A stretch of 64,000 nucleotides of DNA from Bacteroidales bacterium (GTDB lineage: Bacteria > Bacteroidota > Bacteroidia > Bacteroidales > UBA932): positions 1 to 64,000 of the forward strand of contig SUYR01000007.1 in assembly GCA_015060335.1 (NCBI GenBank), read 5' to 3'. Shown here one piece after another: positions 15,769 through 25,061 of this stretch (within the stretch, counting starts at the first letter, position 1; each line of letters starts with the position of its first letter). The position numbers and the translations under genes are program-made. The notes beneath the pieces are model-generated. The model was not told where the DNA came from. It made no database searches and saw only the letters and a program-made list of their open reading frames with translations.

Positions 15769-17163
15769 TTAATATTCAGCGTTCTTTGGTGTGCGAGGGA
15801 ATGGAATCACGTCGCGGATGTTGCTCATACCTGTCACGAACAGAAGGAGTCTCTCGAATCCGAGACCGAATCCGCTGTGAGGTGCCGATCCGTAGCGACG
15901 TGTATCGAGATACCACTCAAGACCCTTGCGGCTCATGCCTGTCTCTTCGATACGTGCCTCGAGCTTCTGAAGAGAAGCCTCGCGCTCCGAACCTCCGATG
16001 ATCTCACCGATCTTAGGGAAGAGTACGTCCATTGCGCGCACAGTCTTGCCGTCCTCGTTCTGCTTCATGTAGAATGCCTTGATATCCTTAGGATAGTCTG
16101 TAAGGATGACAGGCTTCTGGAAATGCTTCTCCACGAGATATCTCTCATGCTCGCTCTGGAGGTCTGTACCCCAGCTTACAGGGTATTCCCAGTCAACTCC
16201 AGCAGCCTCGAGAATCTTCACGCCCTCTGTGTATGTAAGGCGTACAAATTCGGTATCAGCAACGCTTTCAAGACGTGCTACGAGCTCGTTGTCATATCTG
16301 TCGTTGAGGAACTGGATATCCTCGCGGCAGTTGTCAAGAGCATATTTCACGAGATATTTGATGAACTCTTCTGCGAGGTTCATGTTGTCGTTGATGTCGT
16401 AGAATGCCATTTCAGGCTCTATCATCCAGAACTCTGCGAGGTGGCGTGGAGTGTTTGAGTTCTCAGCGCGGAATGTAGGTCCGAATGTGTAGATCTCTCC
16501 GAGAGCCATTGCTCCAAGCTCACCCTCAAGCTGACCGCTAACCGTAAGGCTTGTCTCCTTGCCGAAGAAGTCCTTAGAATAATCTATGCGGCCCTTCTTG
16601 TCGCGTGGGAGGTTCTCCATGTCGAGAGTAGTCACACGGAACATCTGGCCTGCTCCTTCACAGTCAGAGGCTGTGATAAGTGGGGTGTGTACATATACGA
16701 ATCCCTTCTCATTGAAGAACTTGTGGATGGCATATGCCATCTTGCTGCGGATGCGATAGATCGCTCCGAATGTGTTTGTTCTCGGACGAAGGTGTGCCAC
16801 AGTTCTCAGGAACTCAAACGATGTATCCTTCTTCTGAAGAGGGTAACGCATCGGGTCGCACTCTCCGTAGATTTCGATCTGGGTTGCCTGGATTTCAGTT
16901 GCCTGTCCTCCTCCCATAGATTCGACGAGGTTTCCCCAGACTGCTATACAGGCTCCGGTAGTTACCTTTGCAAGCACGGCCTCGTTCTCAGGAGTCTTGT
17001 CAACCACAATCTGAATATTATTGATGGTAGAACCGTCGTTGAGCGCTATGAACGCTACATTCTTGTTTCCTCTCTTTGTCCTTACCCATCCTTTAGCAAG
17101 GACAGCCTTGCCTGGCTCACTCACAAGCAGGTCTTTTACTTTGGTTCTGATCACTGTTTCCAT
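15769..17163 (-). CDS. asnS: Asparaginyl-tRNA synthetase
   Basis: 464 residues, typical bacterial length. An N-terminal OB-fold anticodon-binding domain ([18 protein letters not shown]...) is followed by the class II catalytic core: motif 1 around [23 protein letters not shown], motif 2 with [21 protein letters not shown], and motif 3 [29 protein letters not shown]. The AENSNT segment is characteristic of AsnS. Charges tRNA-Asn in the cytoplasm. A -7 box TATCTTTG lies at 17194-17201 upstream. Confidence 0.97.
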   Translation of the reverse strand: METVIRTKVKDLLVSEPGKAVLAKGWVRTKRGNKNVAFIALNDGSTINNIQIVVDKTPENEAVLAKVTTGACIAVWGNLVESMGGGQATEIQATQIEIYGECDPMRYPLQKKDTSFEFLRTVAHLRPRTNTFGAIYRIRSKMAYAIHKFFNEKGFVYVHTPLITASDCEGAGQMFRVTTLDMENLPRDKKGRIDYSKDFFGKETSLTVSGQLEGELGAMALGEIYTFGPTFRAENSNTPRHLAEFWMIEPEMAFYDINDNMNLAEEFIKYLVKYALDNCREDIQFLNDRYDNELVARLESVADTEFVRLTYTEGVKILEAAGVDWEYPVSWGTDLQSEHERYLVEKHFQKPVILTDYPKDIKAFYMKQNEDGKTVRAMDVLFPKIGEIIGGSEREASLQKLEARIEETGMSRKGLEWYLDTRRYGSAPHSGFGLGFERLLLFVTGMSNIRDVIPFPRTPKNAEY

Positions 17164-17193
17164 TATATATTATATGTTTATTTTCACAACCTA

Positions 17194-17201
17194 CAAAGAT
17201 A
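17194..17201 (-). promoter_or_regulatory. Putative -7 box of asnS promoter
   Basis: TATCTTTG on the minus strand, 31 bp upstream of the asnS ATG. No consensus -33 element at the expected distance, so the call is tentative. Confidence 0.5.
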
Positions 17202-17240
17202 AATCTTTTTTGTATAATTATCATTCTGTAGGACAATAAA

Positions 17241-17264
17241 AAAGCAGCCCCGAAGGACTGCTTT
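17241..17264 (-). terminator. Intrinsic terminator of the exb operon
   Basis: AAAGCAG...CTGCTTT stem with a CCCCGAAGG inner part, followed on the minus strand by a run of T. It lies 21 bp beyond the stop codon of the last exbD gene. Confidence 0.8.
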
Positions 17265-17284
17265 CTTAAAATATGAGAGATGGG

Positions 17285-17749
17285 TTATTCACCCTTTCTT
17301 GCTGTGTACATGATCTTAAGCGCAGAGCACTTACGAAGCTCCTGCTTAACGTCAGTCACGATACCCATGCGGGTGTTCTCGTCAGCCTTGATGGCGATTG
17401 TCATGAATGACCTGTCTGCCTCAGACATTGCGTCACGCTCTGCTGCGATAAAGTCGCGGATCTCAGCGGTAGTCTTGAATGAGTCATTGAGCTGGATACG
17501 TGAATCGTTACCATACTGAGCCTGAAGGCTTCTCATAGGGGTACCGATGTTGATGTATGAAGTCAAGTCTTTTCTTTCAAGCTTAGCTACCTCTGAAGCC
17601 TCAGGGAGCGTTACCATAACCTTGGTTTCTGTCTCACGCATTGTGGTTGTCACCATGAAGAAGAACAACAGCATGAACACGATGTCGGAGAGTGAGCCAG
17701 AAGGTGGCTGTGGCACTGTCCTTTTCTCTTTCTGTTTGAATCTTGACAT
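17285..17749 (-). CDS. ExbD/TolR family protein (second copy)
   Basis: 154 residues. A single N-terminal membrane helix (SDIVFMLLFFFMVTTTM, about residues 20-37) is preceded by the PPSGSLSDI segment, with Ser-Asp in the helix start as in ExbD/TolR, and is followed by a periplasmic domain. It forms the proton-driven motor with ExbB that powers TonB-dependent outer-membrane transport. It is the last gene of a four-gene operon, 18 bp after the first exbD gene, and is followed by an intrinsic terminator. Two exbD genes in tandem are usual in Bacteroidota. Confidence 0.93.
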   Translation of the reverse strand: MSRFKQKEKRTVPQPPSGSLSDIVFMLLFFFMVTTTMRETETKVMVTLPEASEVAKLERKDLTSYINIGTPMRSLQAQYGNDSRIQLNDSFKTTAEIRDFIAAERDAMSEADRSFMTIAIKADENTRMGIVTDVKQELRKCSALKIMYTARKGE

Positions 17750-17767
17750 ATTGTTATTCTCCTATCA

Positions 17768-18343
17768 TTATTTCTTTGAGACATCCTTAGGTTCAGCCTC
17801 TGAAATATTCTGAGGAACTGCCTTTCTTACAATTGTCTGCTGGTCCTCGTCAAGCTTCATGTAGAGTGAACCGAAGTTTGCCATTGCGAACTCGTCACGG
17901 AGTTCGTTGACAGCCTTCACAAGTTCGTTCTGTACGGCGATGTATGCCTGGTAGCTGGTACCACGGTCGTTCTGAAGAGAGATTACTCCCTTAGAAACCA
18001 TACAAGGTCCGAAGCCTTCGATTTCGATCTCTTCCTTCTCTGGAAGGTTTGGATCGTCTGCAGGGTTTGAAAGGAACTCCTTGATTTTATCCTTAAGGAG
18101 GCTGACATGCATAGGCTCTGTACCAGCAAGAAGTCTGTCGGCTGAGTTAATCTTCACAACGATGATGTTGCGGCGATTAACCTTCTGGTCCTCCACTTTC
18201 TGATTAGGGTCAGGCATAGGAGGCAGACGACGCTGCAGACCCTTGTCCTGATCCATGGTGGTAGTCATCATGAAGAAACAGAGCAGAAGGAATGCCATAT
18301 CCGCCGTTGAACTCGAGTTGATTTCTGGTGTTTTCTTTGCCAT
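17768..18343 (-). CDS. ExbD/TolR family protein (first copy)
   Basis: 191 residues. MAKKTPEINSSSTADMAFLLLCFFMMTTTMD is the usual Bacteroidota ExbD start: a cytoplasmic tip, then one membrane helix carrying the conserved Asp in STADMAF. The periplasmic part is longer than in the second copy and includes KGVISLQNDRGTSYQAYIAVQNELVKAVNELRD. Partner of ExbB (18800-19585) in the Ton motor. It starts 8 bp after the small membrane protein gene. Confidence 0.93.
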   Translation of the reverse strand: MAKKTPEINSSSTADMAFLLLCFFMMTTTMDQDKGLQRRLPPMPDPNQKVEDQKVNRRNIIVVKINSADRLLAGTEPMHVSLLKDKIKEFLSNPADDPNLPEKEEIEIEGFGPCMVSKGVISLQNDRGTSYQAYIAVQNELVKAVNELRDEFAMANFGSLYMKLDEDQQTIVRKAVPQNISEAEPKDVSKK

Positions 18344-18351
18344 GTCGCGGG

Positions 18352-18783
18352 TTATTTACGTGTTGCACCAATAATCCATCCCGCAATAAGAGCAAGGATA
18401 GAACCTCCAAAGAGGAGATAAGTTAGATTGAGTATGGTGTCTGTCAGTTTGAGTGTGCCGTCTGACACAGGTTCGCCGAGGTATCCTACGGCTGGAGTAC
18501 CAGGTGCGAGCAGATATGCTCCTGCGACAATTGCTGCTATGACAACAAGACCGACGAAAAGCCAGAGGAGGCTCTTAGGGTTGTTGATGCCACCGATCAC
18601 AACAACACCGAACAGTACGGCGAGGATTGCAATCGCAGCATAAGCATAGGCGCAGTAGAGCATAGTGTCAACTGGAGCGTTGCCGTTTGATTCAAATCCT
18701 ACAGCAAAGCCGTAGAAGCTGAATACGACACCCAGTATGAACAATGCAACCAGGACCCATTTGATTATTTTTTCGTATTTCAT
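18352..18783 (-). CDS. Four-helix membrane protein of the Exb cluster, unknown function
   Basis: 143 residues with four predicted membrane helices: about residues 9-28, 43-66, 72-93 and 115-138. Short loops between them contain few charged residues. I recognise no domain of known function. Proteins of this form commonly sit between exbB and exbD in Bacteroidota, and the spacing here (16 bp after exbB, 8 bp before exbD) indicates cotranscription. A role as an added subunit or assembly factor of the Ton motor is inference from position. Confidence 0.85.
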   Translation of the reverse strand: MKYEKIIKWVLVALFILGVVFSFYGFAVGFESNGNAPVDTMLYCAYAYAAIAILAVLFGVVVIGGINNPKSLLWLFVGLVVIAAIVAGAYLLAPGTPAVGYLGEPVSDGTLKLTDTILNLTYLLFGGSILALIAGWIIGATRK

Positions 18784-18799
18784 TGTATTGAAATGTCAA

Positions 18800-19585
18800 T
18801 TATTTGTTTTCCTGATACTTAACCAAAATATCCATGAGAGAGATTGAAGCATCTTCCATCTCGATAGTGAGAGACTCAACCTGTGAAAGGATATAGTTGT
18901 AGAAAATCTGAAGGATAACGGCAACGATCAAACCACCCACTGTAGTGATCAAAGCGACTTTCATACCACCTGCAACGACTGCTGGAGACATGTCACCTGC
19001 AACCATGATGGCGTCGAATGCCTGGATCATACCGATAACTGTACCCAAGAATCCGAGTGAAGGTGCGATAGCGATGAAGAGAGAGATCCATGAGAGGTTC
19101 TGCTCCATCTTGCTTGACTCTACACCACCGTAAGATACAACTGACTTCTCAACTTCCTCAAGTGACTGACCGTCAGCAAGACGGAGAAGAGCCTGAGTGA
19201 AGATAGATGCTACAGGACCACGAGTGTTGCGGCAAACCTCAGTAGCAGCAGCTACACCTTCGCCATTGAGAGCAGCCTCAATCTTATTAAGAAGATTCTT
19301 TGTGTTGGTCTTTGAAAGAGCAAGATAAAGAATACGCTCGATACAAAGAGCGAGACCGAGAATAAGACACGCGATAACGAGTGCCATGAAACCTGCACCA
19401 CCCTCGATGAACTTAGTTTTGAGTGCCTGATGCATAGGAACTTCCTCTGGAAGAACTTCCTCAGCAGCTGGAGCTGCAACCTCAGTTGCTGTTGGTTCTG
19501 CAGCAGGAGCATCCTGTGCCGCTGCATTCTGTGCAGAAATGGCCATAACGCCCATTACTGCCAAAAACATGAAAATTTTTTTCAT
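18800..19585 (-). CDS. exbB: ExbB/TolQ/MotA family proton channel protein
   Basis: 261 residues. An N-terminal signal-like helix and an Ala/Pro/Glu-rich stretch (DAPAAEPTATEVAAPAAEEV) precede the ExbB core. The core has helices at about residues 60-84, 165-190 and 207-232, with the motif WISLFIAIAPSLGFLGTVIGMIQAF and the last-helix VVAGGMKVALITTVGGLIVAVILQI. It forms the pentameric channel in the inner membrane around ExbD. It is the first gene of a four-gene operon that ends at 17285. The presence of a signal-like N-terminus is normal for Bacteroidota ExbB. Confidence 0.95.
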   Translation of the reverse strand: MKKIFMFLAVMGVMAISAQNAAAQDAPAAEPTATEVAAPAAEEVLPEEVPMHQALKTKFIEGGAGFMALVIACLILGLALCIERILYLALSKTNTKNLLNKIEAALNGEGVAAATEVCRNTRGPVASIFTQALLRLADGQSLEEVEKSVVSYGGVESSKMEQNLSWISLFIAIAPSLGFLGTVIGMIQAFDAIMVAGDMSPAVVAGGMKVALITTVGGLIVAVILQIFYNYILSQVESLTIEMEDASISLMDILVKYQENK

Positions 19586-19682
19586 AATTGTTTTTGTGTG
19601 TTTTGATTAATTAAAGCTATTGATTTTGTATGTTTACTCAAAATTCGGTGCAATTTAGCAATTAAATTTCAATCGGCAATAA

Positions 19683-20729
19683 TTATTTTGATATTTCTCC
19701 CCTTAAATCATCGTATAGCTGAGACTTTACTTCAGTATTTGAGTCGGACTTGCCCATAAGGAAGAATAATTTTCCAAGTGCACTTTCTGTGGTGCTGTCG
19801 TATCCGTTCACGATTCCCAGTTCCTTCAACGACTTGCCTGTTGCGTAGATATCCATATTGACACTGCCTGCTATACACTGAGTTACGTTCATAAGTATCT
19901 TGCCCATTCCTGCAGCTTCCTTGACTATGTCGAGGAACCATCCTCTGGACGGTGCATTACCTGCTCCATAGGTCTCCATGATGACCGCCCGGCTTTCTTC
20001 TCCGCAAAGAATGCCTTTGGCTACCTGTGGAGTTATGCCGGGATGGATCTTAAGAATAGATACTCTTGTGTCGAGATTCTTGTGGAACAGAGGTCTCGCC
20101 TTCCAGTCTGCAGGTTTTATTATCAGGGCGTCATTGTATCTGATGCTGATTCCTGCTTCGGCAAGGGGTGGGAAGTTCTCTGACCTGAATGCCCTGAAGT
20201 TGTCAGAGTTGATCTTAGTGGTCCTGTTGCCTCTCATGAGTACGTTGTCGAAACATATGCATACTTCCGGTACTCTTGCATGACCTTCGCTGTCTTTGGC
20301 GGCAGCAATCTCGACGGCAGATATCAGGTTTTCCTTGCCGTCCGTACGCGGAACCCCGATCGGGAGCTGGCTGCCGGTGAATATGACGGGCTTGGTCAGA
20401 CCTTCTATCATGAAGCTGAGTGCGGATGCGGAATATGCCATTGTGTCTGTTCCATGAAGGATGACGAAACCGTCGTAGTCGTCATAGCGGTCTTCTATCA
20501 GACTGGCAAGAGTTACCCAGTTGAGCGGATCGACATCGGACGAGTCGATGAGCGGCTCGAATGTGTATGAGTCAATCTTGTATGCGAATTTTCTGAGTTC
20601 CGGGACTTCGGCAAGTATCTGGCTGAAGTCAAACGGTCTCAAGGCCTGAATGGCTGGGTCTTCCTTCATGCCTATCGTACCTCCGGTGTAGATGAGGAGG
20701 ATTGATGATTTTTCCCTGTTCTGTATCAT
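19683..20729 (-). CDS. ansA: L-asparaginase, type I
   Basis: 348 residues. YTGGTIGM (residues 14-21) holds the nucleophilic Thr15, and HGTDTM (92-97) holds the second catalytic Thr-Asp pair with KPVIFTGSQLP behind. Without a signal peptide it is cytoplasmic and hydrolyses asparagine to aspartate and ammonia. It overlaps the end of the tatD gene by four bases (ATGA), so translation is probably coupled. The order dprA-tatD-ansA on one strand suggests one transcript. Confidence 0.95.
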   Translation of the reverse strand: MIQNREKSSILLIYTGGTIGMKEDPAIQALRPFDFSQILAEVPELRKFAYKIDSYTFEPLIDSSDVDPLNWVTLASLIEDRYDDYDGFVILHGTDTMAYSASALSFMIEGLTKPVIFTGSQLPIGVPRTDGKENLISAVEIAAAKDSEGHARVPEVCICFDNVLMRGNRTTKINSDNFRAFRSENFPPLAEAGISIRYNDALIIKPADWKARPLFHKNLDTRVSILKIHPGITPQVAKGILCGEESRAVIMETYGAGNAPSRGWFLDIVKEAAGMGKILMNVTQCIAGSVNMDIYATGKSLKELGIVNGYDSTTESALGKLFFLMGKSDSNTEVKSQLYDDLRGEISK

Positions 20730-21493
20730 ATTCCAAACAGTTTCTCTGCGTTTTCTGTGGTCCGGACAGCTATCTCTGCAATGTCTTTTCCTGTGAGTTC
20801 GGCAAGTTTCGATGCTATGTGGGGAATATACGAACTTTCGTTGCGTTTCCCTCGCAGTGGCACAGGAGTCAGATAAGGAGAGTCGGTTTCCAGAATTATC
20901 TTTTCAAGCGGGATGCTCTTTACAGTCTCTGCTATAGAGGCTTTCTTGAATGTCAGCACTCCTCCTATTCCTACCATCCAGTCTCCAAGTCGTGATATTT
21001 CCCTATATGTCTCAATGCTGCCGCTGAATGCATGGAATACACCTCGCAGGTCGAGATTTCTGCATTCCTTTAATATATCTATAATGACTGCTGATGCGTC
21101 CCTTGAGTGTATTATGACCGGAAGGTTGCGCTCATGGGCAGTGACAAGCTGTGTCCTGAAGGCTTCTTTCTGCTGTTCGAGAAATTCTTTTGACCAGTAG
21201 CAGTCTATGCCGATTTCTCCGATTGCCACAATCTTTCTTGAGCAGTAGTCCTGCATCTTTTCCATTTCTGCTTCCCAGTCGGCCCCTATTGAAGTGGGAT
21301 GGAGACCCAGACAGGGGAAGAGTGCTTCCGGATGCCTGTCCGCCAGAGAAAACATGCTGTCACGGGACAGGGAGTCGATATCAGGGAGGATGATTCTGTC
21401 AACTCCTGCCGATACGGCCCTCTCGACTGCAGCATCTTCTTCTGATGCAAATGCCTCGTCATACAGATGTGAATGTGTGTCTATAAAGCGCAT
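20726..21493 (-). CDS. tatD: TatD family metal-dependent DNase
   Basis: 255 residues from the ATG at 21493; a TTG three codons upstream would only add LQS. The metal-binding pattern is seen in FIDTHSHLYDE, IGEIGIDCYW, PVIIHSRDA, GVFHAFSGS and ILETDSPYLTPVPLRGKRNESSY (split in two: ILETDSPYLTPVP, then LRGKRNESSY), which is typical TatD. These enzymes act as 3'-5' exonucleases on DNA and some have other hydrolase roles. It is cytoplasmic and lies 11 bp after dprA, overlapping ansA by four bases. Confidence 0.94.
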   Translation of the reverse strand: MRFIDTHSHLYDEAFASEEDAAVERAVSAGVDRIILPDIDSLSRDSMFSLADRHPEALFPCLGLHPTSIGADWEAEMEKMQDYCSRKIVAIGEIGIDCYWSKEFLEQQKEAFRTQLVTAHERNLPVIIHSRDASAVIIDILKECRNLDLRGVFHAFSGSIETYREISRLGDWMVGIGGVLTFKKASIAETVKSIPLEKIILETDSPYLTPVPLRGKRNESSYIPHIASKLAELTGKDIAEIAVRTTENAEKLFGI

Positions 21494-21504
21494 AGACTGC
21501 AAAT

Positions 21505-22665
21505 TTAAGCATTTTTATAATTAATGCTACACCTTTGAAGCAGGTCGATGCTTATAAATCCTTCGATTTCCAGCAGACAGGCGGCTTCGGAGGCCCGACT
21601 GTAGCTTAGTCCGGCTCTGGTGCAGAGATCTTCTACTGTGATGCCGCGTTCCTTATTTATGATTGACAGTATCTTGTGAAGAAGTTCCTGGTCTTCTGCT
21701 GGCAGTGTGTCTCTGAATGTGTCTGCAAGCCTCTCCCTGAATGATGCTGCCTTCTGTCTTGCAGAAAGTTTCATTCCAAGGCTTTCCAAAAGGGCTTCTT
21801 CGGATGTTATGGGCTCTGCGATCTTTTCGCGTATGAGCCTGTTGCAGCCTTGTGAGCGCAGGTCGTCGATTCTGCCTGGCAGGGCGAATACATCTCTGTT
21901 GTACGAGAAAGCCAGCCTGCATGTGGCCATCCCTCCTCCCTTGATCTTGGATTCGATCAATATGGTAGCTTTGCTCAGGCCTGCTATTATTCGGTTGCGT
22001 CTGAGGAAATGTATTGCAAGCGGAGCTGTCCCCGGAGGATAGTCCGTCACCAGGGCGCAGCCTGGAGTGGCGGCCATCAGTTCTGCCGTTGCCCTGTTCC
22101 GTGCGGGATAGATTATGTCTGGTCCGGTAGCCATGACGCCGATTGTGGGTAGCCCTCTTTCAAGCGACGTCCTGTGTGCTTCTATGTCTGTCCCCAAGGC
22201 AAGACCGCTGACTATGACAGGCTTGTGCGGAGAGTATGAAAGTGAACGTACTATCTTTCCGCACCATTCTCTGCCGTATGGCGATATGTCCCTCGTTCCC
22301 ACAATGCTGACCCCGTCTCCCCATAGGTCTTCAGGCGGTGATACGCTTCTTATGTAAAGACCGATAGGAGCATCTGAACATTCTTTCAGCAGAGCAGGGT
22401 AGCCGGGATGTGTCACTCCGTAGAATTCAATCCCCCTGTTTTTCAATCTGATCAGCTCTTCCGCTGCATCATCTGCTGCTTTCCGACAGATCTGCCCCTT
22501 GTATTTGAAGTGGGGGCCTGTGATCAGTTCGAGATCCTTGCTGCTGAGCCTGAATACCTCGGAAGCGCTTTCGAGAATCTCAATCAATGCCAGCGCAATC
22601 TTCGGCTCGAATCCGAAAATTCTGTTCAGAGCGCAGAGGCATGCTTTTTCTTCAATATTTTCCAT
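21505..22665 (-). CDS. dprA: DNA-processing protein DprA
   Basis: 386 residues. Two N-terminal helix-turn-helix-like repeats (SAM domain region) precede the Rossmann-type DprA core: GVSIVGTRDISPYG, VIVSGLALGTDIEAHR, TIGVMATGPDIIYPARNR and CALVTDYPPGTAPLAIHFLRRNRIIAGLS. A C-terminal winged-helix (GITVEDLCTRAGLSYSRASEAACLLEIEGFI) is typical. Binds single-stranded DNA and loads RecA during natural transformation or recombination; no other competence gene is in this window. It is likely the first gene of dprA-tatD-ansA. Confidence 0.95.
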   Translation of the reverse strand: MENIEEKACLCALNRIFGFEPKIALALIEILESASEVFRLSSKDLELITGPHFKYKGQICRKAADDAAEELIRLKNRGIEFYGVTHPGYPALLKECSDAPIGLYIRSVSPPEDLWGDGVSIVGTRDISPYGREWCGKIVRSLSYSPHKPVIVSGLALGTDIEAHRTSLERGLPTIGVMATGPDIIYPARNRATAELMAATPGCALVTDYPPGTAPLAIHFLRRNRIIAGLSKATILIESKIKGGGMATCRLAFSYNRDVFALPGRIDDLRSQGCNRLIREKIAEPITSEEALLESLGMKLSARQKAASFRERLADTFRDTLPAEDQELLHKILSIINKERGITVEDLCTRAGLSYSRASEAACLLEIEGFISIDLLQRCSINYKNA

Positions 22666-22684
22666 GCCTCAAAGTAAAATGAAA

Positions 22685-22715
22685 ACCAGCTTTCAAGCTA
22701 TACCTGAAAGCTGGT
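22685..22715 (-). terminator. Intrinsic terminator of queA
   Basis: An 11-bp perfect stem, ACCAGCTTTCA / TGAAAGCTGGT, with a 9-nt loop; read on the minus strand it is followed by TTTTCATTTTA. It separates queA from dprA. Confidence 0.8.
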
Positions 22716-22732
22716 CTGATATGTCAAGCGTA

Positions 22733-22779
22733 AGATTTTTGCTTTTTCTTATGCTTTTTGCTCTTTTTTATGCTTTTAC
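22733..22779. repeat. A/T-rich tandem motif after queA
   Basis: Two imperfect units of TTTTTGCTTTTTCTTATG type in a row. The same 16-base word appears, on the other strand, in the tandem repeat at 56376-56413. Purpose unknown. Confidence 0.5.
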
Positions 22780-22790
22780 GACTGCCTTTA

Positions 22791-23840
22791 TCAGATGATA
22801 AGGAGGGCGTCACCGTATGGACCGAACTTGTAATCCATCTCGAGAGCGGTCTTGTATGCCTTCATCACGTTCTCGTATCCTCCGAAAGCTGCAACTGACA
22901 TGAGCATTGTCGAGCCTGGACGGTGGAAGTTGGATACTATAGCATCTGGAACAGAGAATCTGTGCGGCGGGAAGATGAATTTGTTTGTCCATCCGTCATA
23001 AGGATTCACTTCGTCGTTGGTGGTGACGTATGTCTCGAGTCCTCTGATTGTGGTGATACCTACGGCAAGTACCTTGTTGCCTCTTCTCTTGGTGTTGTTG
23101 ATGACTTCTGCGGTCTCAGGAGTGATGATGAGTCTCTCGGAATCCATCTTATGCTTGGAAAGATCCTCTACGTCAACTTCCCTGAAGTGACCGATGCCCA
23201 TGTGCAGGGTGATGAATGCCTTGTTTATGTCCTTGAGAATCATTCTGTTGAAGAGCTCGCGGCTGAAATGGAGTCCGGCTGCAGGGGCAGATACCGCTCC
23301 TTCGTGCTGTGCAAAGATTGTCTGGAAGTTCTCGGCGTCTTCCGGAGTCACCTCTTTCTTTACCCAGTCAGGAATAGGAGTCTGTCCGTGGCTGAAAAGT
23401 GTCTCCTTGAATTCCTCATAGCTTCCGTCGTAGAGGAATCTCAGTGTTCTTCCCCTCGAAGTTGTGTTGTCAATCACTTCTGCTACAAGACTGTCGTCGT
23501 CACCGAAGTAGAGCTTGTTGCCGATACGGATCTTTCTTGCGGGGTCTACGATTACATCCCAAAGCCTCTGCTCGCGGTTGAGCTCTCTCAAAAGGAATAC
23601 CTCGATGTCGGCTCCTGTCTTTTCCTTGTTTCCATAAAGACGTGCAGGGAATACTTTTGTGTCATTGAGGACAAATGTGTCGCCTTTGCCGAAATATTCG
23701 ATGATGTCCTTGAAAAGCTTGTGCTCAATCTCGCCTGTCTTCTTGTTCAGGACCATAAGTTTACATTCGTCACGCCATCTCGGCGGCTCTGTTGCGATCC
23801 TGTCAGCAGGAAGAGCAAACTGGAATTGTGAAAGTTTCAT
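22791..23840 (-). CDS. queA: tRNA preQ1(34) S-adenosylmethionine ribosyltransferase-isomerase
   Basis: 349 residues, standard QueA. Family blocks include the opening [49 protein letters not shown] and [19 protein letters not shown], with [30 protein letters not shown] (split as [19 protein letters not shown] and [11 protein letters not shown]) near the end. Transfers ribose from SAM to preQ1 at the wobble base of tRNAs, the penultimate step of queuosine synthesis. It stands alone with a terminator behind it, 41 bp from the NUDIX gene. Confidence 0.97.
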   Translation of the reverse strand: MKLSQFQFALPADRIATEPPRWRDECKLMVLNKKTGEIEHKLFKDIIEYFGKGDTFVLNDTKVFPARLYGNKEKTGADIEVFLLRELNREQRLWDVIVDPARKIRIGNKLYFGDDDSLVAEVIDNTTSRGRTLRFLYDGSYEEFKETLFSHGQTPIPDWVKKEVTPEDAENFQTIFAQHEGAVSAPAAGLHFSRELFNRMILKDINKAFITLHMGIGHFREVDVEDLSKHKMDSERLIITPETAEVINNTKRRGNKVLAVGITTIRGLETYVTTNDEVNPYDGWTNKFIFPPHRFSVPDAIVSNFHRPGSTMLMSVAAFGGYENVMKAYKTALEMDYKFGPYGDALLII

Positions 23841-23880
23841 ATATTGTCAAAAATCTGTTTATGCCGCAAAATACATTACA

Positions 23881-24339
23881 TTATACGAGATTTTCAGAAT
23901 TTTGTTTCATCTCGGGCATAAATTTTTCAGAAATTCCTGCAGCTTGGAAAACTTTCACGATTGTGGGGTATGTATTCTTCAATAAATCATACAGTTCGCT
24001 CTCTTCGACCCACCTTGCTTCGGCTATGCCTTCTTCTGTCTGAGGAATAAGCATACACTCCTCTGGGAGAGACATGCTGTACCACCATGTGTGCTTGAGA
24101 TGCCACCTGCCGTCTCTGAAATACGTGTGGTCGGTAATGCAGAGAAGCCTGCCGAGTTCAAGTCCGTGAAGCCCTGTCTCCTCCTCGACTTCTCTGACAG
24201 CAGTATCTTCGATGGGCTCTTCCGGCTCCTGATGCCCTTTGGGCAGGTCCCATTTGCCGTTTCTGAATATAAGCAGAAATTTGCCGTCAGGGTTGGTAAC
24301 TAATCCTCCGCCAGCGTTTACTTCCAAATATTTGCACAT
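23881..24339 (-). CDS. NUDIX hydrolase
   Basis: 152 residues from the ATG at 24339; the frame extends upstream but MCKYLEVNAGGGLV is the natural start. The Nudix box GHQEPEEPIEDTAVREVEEETGL matches GX5EX7REUXEEXGU at about residues 39-61 (written as GHQEPEE, then PIEDTAVREVEEETGL). The flanking LLIFRNGKWDLPKG is the usual substrate-side strand. Hydrolyses a nucleoside diphosphate linked to another group; substrate unknown. Divergent from pyrE with an 82-bp gap that holds the pyrE promoter. Confidence 0.93.
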   Translation of the reverse strand: MCKYLEVNAGGGLVTNPDGKFLLIFRNGKWDLPKGHQEPEEPIEDTAVREVEEETGLHGLELGRLLCITDHTYFRDGRWHLKHTWWYSMSLPEECMLIPQTEEGIAEARWVEESELYDLLKNTYPTIVKVFQAAGISEKFMPEMKQNSENLV

Positions 24340-24356
24340 TTTGTTCTTTATTTTAT

Positions 24357-24364
24357 TAACTTTG
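24357..24364 (+). promoter_or_regulatory. Putative -7 box of the pyrE operon promoter
   Basis: TAACTTTG matches TAnnTTTG 57 bp before the pyrE ATG. The nearest TTTG upstream (24331) is 22 bp away, longer than ideal. A small inverted repeat ATGTAC/GTACAT (24369-24374, 24383-24388) follows and could be an operator. Confidence 0.5.
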
Positions 24365-24421
24365 CGTGATGTACGTTTTGTGGTACATAAAATGCGTTGC
24401 AAATATAATAAACTTTATAAT

Positions 24422-25060
24422 ATGGAATCAGTAGATAAAGCAGTTGCCAAGTCTCTCATGGAGATAAAGGCTGTCATGTTAAGACCTGAAAATCCTTTCA
24501 CATGGGCATCAGGCTGGAAGTCACCTATTTATTGCGATAACAGAAGGATCCTGTCTTATCCTGAAATCCGTGAAAACGTATGCAGATGGATGGCGGATAT
24601 CATCAAGGAGAAATATCCTGATGTAGAGGCTATCGCAGGTGTGGCTACAGGTGCTATAGCTCACGGATATCTCGTAGCTCATATTCTCGGTCTTCCGTTC
24701 TGCTATGTAAGACCGAAACCGAAGGACCACGGAACAGGTTCTCAGATTGAGGGTCTTCTTGAGAGTGGTGCCAAGGTGGTGATCGTCGAGGATCTTATCT
24801 CTACAGGTATGAGCAGCCTTGCAGCAAAGAATGCTCTCGTAAATGCCGGTGCAGACATCAAGGGTATGGTGGCTATATTCTCATACAACTTCAACAAGGC
24901 ACGCAAGGCATTTGAGGATGACAATGTGGAGCTTACTACGCTTTCAAATTACGATACTCTCGTAGAGGTGGCCCATGAGACCGGATATATCAAGGAGTCT
25001 GATATCGAGGTGCTCAAGGAGTGGAGAGTGACACCTTCGACATGGGGACAGACTGAGTAA
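24422..25060 (+). CDS. pyrE: Orotate phosphoribosyltransferase
   Basis: 212 residues from the ATG at 24422; the longer upstream frame is nonconserved and crosses the promoter. It has LRPENPFTWASGWKSPIYCDNR, AIAGVATGAIAHGYLVA and the PRPP-binding motif VVIVEDLISTGMSS. Joins orotate and PRPP to give OMP in pyrimidine synthesis. First gene of a tightly packed plus-strand operon (spacings -4 to 2 bp) running to 28892; the downstream genes are not pyrimidine genes. Confidence 0.96.
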   Translation: MESVDKAVAKSLMEIKAVMLRPENPFTWASGWKSPIYCDNRRILSYPEIRENVCRWMADIIKEKYPDVEAIAGVATGAIAHGYLVAHILGLPFCYVRPKPKDHGTGSQIEGLLESGAKVVIVEDLISTGMSSLAAKNALVNAGADIKGMVAIFSYNFNKARKAFEDDNVELTTLSNYDTLVEVAHETGYIKESDIEVLKEWRVTPSTWGQTE

Positions 25061-25061
25061 T

